Position numbers and translations under genes: made by a program
In this document: positions 8,196 to 11,299 of the stretch, piece after piece
Numbering within the stretch: position 1 is the first letter of the stretch
Layout of the letters: each line of letters starts with the position of its first letter
The notes under the pieces: model-generated
Told to the model about the DNA's origin: nothing
What the model saw: the letters and a program-made list of their open reading frames with translations, nothing else
The model's database searches: none
Origin: Hyphochytrium catenoides
Lineage: Eukaryota > Sar > Hyphochytriomycetes > Hyphochytriales > Hyphochytriaceae
Assembly: GCA_900088475.1 (NCBI GenBank)
Contig: FLMG01000562.1
Location: forward strand, 672-11,970
DNA: 11,299 bases
Reading direction: 5' to 3'

Positions 8196-9927
8196 TCATA
8201 GCTGCCCCTCCCGCACCATCCTTTCGATCTCTCGGTTCGCTCTCTCCCTTTCCTCGGGAGAGAGATCGTAGTATCTTTCGCCTGTGTTCTTCTCCCACTG
8301 CATGGTATCTAAGTTAGAGCTAAGAGAAGGACTATGTACTTCTGAAGGGATAAAGTAGCCAATAGTAAGAAGTAGCAGCAATGTTGTGGAGCAACGTAGG
8401 AGGGCCGGGCACTTGCCTGTCTGACATTCCGAATGGAGTGCTTGCTGGGTTCATATGTGTGATGAGATTTGAACTTCTTATTGTGGTTTGCCAAGAGCTG
8501 CTGCAAGTCCAGAAGATCTCGATCTATTTCAAAACGACAATAGTTAGCGGCAAGAAGGAGCAAGCGAGTGTCAGACATATAAGCCAGAGGACAGAGCGCG
8601 ATGACGGAGGCTACGCCGGTAATTGGAGGTCGAAGCTTTACGAGCCTAAGGAAGAAAAGAGAGAAATGGCCATTCAGAGCGAAGGAACTGCGAACAGGTC
8701 TATGCCATAGCAACCAACAGCAGCTATGACCTTCTTGTGACATCTTGCCCCTACTGGAAGACGGGCGTACTTTTCCTCCATTGGCTTTGGCATCTGTCGA
8801 TGCTTTACTACTAGTCTTCAGCCTTGAAGAAGAAGAAGAAGATACCGACGCTTTGCTGGAAGCTGTTCGACGGCTTGGTACCTTCGACTGGGCACTTTCC
8901 GGACCAGAGGTGGAGCTAGTGTTCACCCTTCCGATGACCCTACCATCCCCCTAGTATGTAAAAGGAAATGGCGGACCCGGACCACAATCACAGACAAGAA
9001 GAAAGGAGAGGAGGTCAGCCAAAGATAGGGCGACCCGAGACATAAAGGAGGAATGGCTTGACAGGTAAGGGGCAAGTATCATCTAAATCTCTAAAATAAA
9101 GGTTTGTCCGGTGTCGCCAAGCCACTTTGGTCACGGTAAAGAGATCATAGAAGACAGCGAAAGTCATGCGATGCGGAGGGCAAGACAGAGGAAACATATA
9201 AGATCCTTCGCACCTGTTGGGCTCGACCTCTATCCTCCGTCCGTCCTGAAGCGGTAACACTATGAATGGCAGCCCTTTTTCTTCCCGCTTCTGGGATATC
9301 GTCCTTTGTGCTCATTGCATTCTCCTCCTCTTCCTCCTCTACTTCTTCTCCTGGCTGGACTCGAAGTGCAGAGCCTGTGACAAAACAATAAAAGATGGCA
9401 AGGTGAAGGTCTGATTGACGATCCGGAGCTAAAGGGGTTAAGCTAGAGACAGAACTCTACCACGAAATAAGCGATAGAGAGCTTTGAGACAACCATGGCA
9501 CCCTACCGAGGTGCTTGCCCAAGTTATGGGAGGCAGCAGATGCACTCAGGCCTGGAAGCTTTTTGTCGTCCTCTTCTGCTTCTTTGTCCCCTGATCGACA
9601 AAATTAAGCGTGACATCATTTAGCCAAAACGGAGAAATGTGCTCAGCTACCTGGACGTCCTCTTGATGATCTTTTCTTGGAGCCAGGCGCCAAAGAAGAA
9701 CTTGAGGGAACTGGCAAGGAGGGGGCCCCATTGCTCTCCTTCAAGGCTCCATAATGACTCTCATGAGGTACATCAAACCACGGATCGTGCTTGCCTTCCT
9801 TTGGACAAGATTCCCCCTGCTCTATTAACCGCTTCAGGTCGGCAAACTTGTGCGGCACATCGAAATCAAAGACTTCTTCTTCCAATTTCCCACCAGGCTT
9901 TGTCCGACGGCGGGTAGCTTCTTCCAT
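8196..9927 (-). CDS. unrecognised four-exon gene, disordered protein with duplicated FDVPH motif and AT-hook-like core
   Basis: Family unknown. Exons, minus strand: 9927-9651, 9374-9214, 8950-8731 and 8341-8196, giving 804 nt and 267 residues. Junctions are CAG|GTAGCT to GTTTTGTCACAG, CAG|GTGCGA to TTTACATACTAG, and AAG|GTCATA to ATCCCTTCAG, with phases 1, 0 and 1 all matching. Introns are 276, 263 and 389 nt. The ATG sits in good context (AAAATGGAA). Residues 22-26 and 51-55 both read FDVPH, each followed by a short spacer and LK, a possible repeated binding motif. KKRSSRGRPG (84-93) carries an AT-hook-like RGRP core. Residues 102-110 are almost all Glu, and residues 147-219 are Ser/Lys/Arg-rich with a run of Ser (TCT/TCC repeats). 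The C-terminus is a predicted charged helix (SPEERERANREIERMV, 246-261). No membrane segment or enzyme motif is seen. I infer a nuclear or chromatin role from composition only. The third donor could instead be CCA|GTAGGG at about 8752, also phase 1. Upstream exons are possible. Confidence 0.6.
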
Positions 9928-10109
9928 TTTTAGGCCATGAAGGCCTGTATATATAGGCAAGGCGTTAGATTCTAGTGAAGTCTTTTCACACTCGAAAGGT
10001 TGAGAAGCTTCTACTTTGGAACGTTGATATTTGCTCGCTCCACCGAGGAAGGAGTAAGTGGCCAAGAGTTACAGCAGGCTAGGGTCTTTGCATCTTGTCA
10101 GCTCACTAC

Positions 10110-10205
10110 TGCGAGGGTTCGGGCAAGCTGGATAGAAGTACGGCAGAAGAAGGGAAGGGTTCACTTGTGTCGACTGGCCGCAGTTTTCCACAAGATCTTC
10201 CACTT
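10110..10205 (-). other. possible upstream exon of the FDVPH-motif gene
   Basis: On the minus strand, a pyrimidine-rich acceptor (CCTTTCCCCTCGGTGTTAG) precedes an open, protein-like stretch (EVEDLVENCGQSTQ at its start). A moderate donor, GCA|GTAGTG, ends it in phase 1. It could join in phase to an acceptor TATATATACAG that ends at 9945, and so read through to the proposed ATG at 9927 as an internal Met. The same TATATATA could instead be a TATA box, although it lies only about 20 nt from the ATG. There is no homology support, and no start codon or further upstream exon was found. Confidence 0.2.
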
Positions 10206-10433
10206 CTAACACCGAGGGGAAAGGAGTCTTTTCAGGTTATACCACTACATTGAGGACAACTTCGTATGGTTGTTTCATGAGGTTCACCTACGATGAGCTG
10301 TGCAGACCGTAAGTGATGCACTGTACAGCGCGATCGGATGCATAAGGCCCGATGACAGAGCTTCAAGGGTGGTTTATCATCAGCAATAGAGTGCTCACAG
10401 TTCACAGCAACCAATTTGCGGCGCCAAAGAGGA

Positions 10434-10480
10434 CCGCTAACGCCAGTTAAACCGCTAACGGCTATCCTGGCCGTTACCAG
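10434..10480. promoter_or_regulatory. cluster of Myb-type sites with a 7-bp inverted repeat
   Basis: CCGCTAACG occurs twice (10434-10442 and 10452-10460). TAACGGC (10456-10462) and GCCGTTA (10470-10476) form a perfect 7-bp inverted repeat around a 7-nt spacer. AACGG, CAGTTA (10444-10449) and CCGTTA (10471-10476) all fit the general Myb core YAACNG/CNGTTR. GCTAACGGCTA matches the plant M-phase activator consensus at 10 of 11 positions. It lies about 500 bp upstream of the ATG at 9927 on the minus strand, so it could be a promoter element for that gene or for an unseen plus-strand gene. This is motif matching only; short motifs recur by chance. Confidence 0.3.
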
Positions 10481-11299
10481 GTGAACCGAATACCTGATGT
10501 CTATGTATGAGCCAACCTCCTTCTCCTACCTGTACTACCTTGTACGCAAGCAGAGTCTTCCTTCCCAGCAGCAGATGGGAGAAGTAGAGAGGGGAGATGT
10601 ACATAAAATAGAAGGTCAGCAGGAAGGGCAATGCGGTGGACGATACCAACAAAGAGGAAGCGTAAGGAAGACAGGATTTGGAGATACAGTTCCTCTTTCC
10701 TCCTTACTCACTACTACTACTACTAACGGAAAAAGCACGCTTTCAAGTGATGCCGAGAGCAGAAGATGACGAAGGCGAGGTAGGTGGTGCAAGCCCGATG
10801 CCCGCCCGCCCCTTTCCAGATGAGAAGACGCCAAGTCAGTAGGCAGGAGGATGGTGCCATGTCGAATACGCTTTAGACTTTGGGACGCACTGAACTAATA
10901 TTAATATTGAGAAAGCAACAAGCGCTTTGCCATGCAAAGTTCAATCCCTCCCTACCATCCAACAACTATCCGCACTCTTGAGCGAATGGGAACTAGCACC
11001 TGTACCTTGTACTTGTAGATGAGATCGAGGTGTTGCCTTAAAGTCCTTATGCATTTGTGAACGGCATCAAGCGATGAGTTGGCGGTGAAAGCAAGGCGAG
11101 CTTCAATTCTGGGCCTGTAGTCCCATTGGATATGGGCGGAATCTTGTCGTCCACGTATGATTGGCTCTGTAGGAGCTACGTATGACCAATTACTTTAGAT
11201 GCGCTATTAGTTCGACCAACGAGAAGGCAATGACCTCCAAATTTTAGAGAATCTACAGAAGCGGTCGGGGCTGTTTACTTTTATATATAGCTACAAATG
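10481..11299. other. right-hand unassigned region
   Basis: No gene is secure. A plus-strand frame from ATG 10497 to TGA 10767-10769 (90 codons) is polar, Gln/Arg/Ser-rich and ends in a run of Thr from (CTA)n at 10711-10725. It has no recognisable domain. A second plus-strand frame through ATG 10750 reads MPRAEDDEGE and ends near 10841, and it also contains a donor-like GAG|GTAGGT at about 10779-10780. The AT palindrome AATATTAATATT lies at 10897-10908. TATATATA at 11282-11289 stands near an ATG that forms the last three bases of the window, so a gene could begin just beyond the edge. Confidence 0.4.

Noticed and set aside
8309-8926. 205-codon minus-strand ORF as a single gene
   Set aside because: It begins at a GTG and only its first 65 codons look coding; the rest runs through the proposed third intron, and the real C-terminal exon (8341-8196) is in another frame.
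9015-9260. 81-codon minus-strand ORF (MLPLQDGRRIEVEPN...) as the true frame across exon 2
   Set aside because: It reads protein-like, but upstream stops in its frame and the phases of the flanking splice sites fit only the other frame.
9946-9956. TATATATA as the core promoter of the FDVPH-motif gene
   Set aside because: It is only about 20 nt from the proposed ATG, too close for a normal TATA-to-start distance; it fits a splice acceptor or chance AT-rich sequence equally well.
1-11299. CRISPR array, prokaryotic operon or defence system
   Set aside because: No regularly spaced repeats and no bacterial gene organisation; spliced genes show eukaryotic DNA.

Overview
This looks like nuclear DNA of an intron-rich eukaryote, probably a protist or alga. 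I cannot name the lineage. The case rests on two spliced minus-strand genes that can be assembled by eye. Their GT-AG introns run from 113 to 407 nt and exon phases agree at every junction. One of them encodes a protein family found in eukaryotes and archaea but not in bacteria. There are no operons, Shine-Dalgarno sites or prokaryotic mobile elements. Most single-frame ORFs here are shadows or intron read-through.

Layout from left to right. Positions 1-832 hold no gene I can support. Positions 833-3601 (minus) carry a complete nine-exon gene for a Trm10-family tRNA m1R9 methyltransferase, 310 residues. Positions 3602-4476 are mostly unassigned, with a weak candidate for a small plus-strand gene at 3945-4309. 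Positions 4477-6771 (minus) hold one uninterrupted 764-codon ORF for a pogo/Tigger/CENP-B-type transposase-like protein. It keeps both DNA-binding helix-turn-helix domains, but two of its three catalytic aspartates are replaced (Thr and His). A short unknown ORF (6597-6872, minus) abuts an internal ATG of this protein with a TGATG overlap. Positions 6889-8195 are apparently intergenic and contain a (GA)n microsatellite. Positions 8196-9927 (minus) carry a four-exon gene for a 267-residue, mostly disordered basic/acidic protein of unknown family, with a duplicated FDVPH motif and an AT-hook-like core. Positions 9928-11299 hold no firm gene, but contain a Myb-type inverted repeat and a possible upstream exon.

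The supported genes share one strand but are separate eukaryotic transcription units, and nothing shows that they act in one pathway. Two things merit follow-up. The first is the CENP-B-like protein, which is open across 2.3 kb yet has a broken catalytic triad, as expected of a domesticated transposase. The second is the unrecognised spliced gene with the repeated FDVPH motif. I found no complete new multi-gene system.
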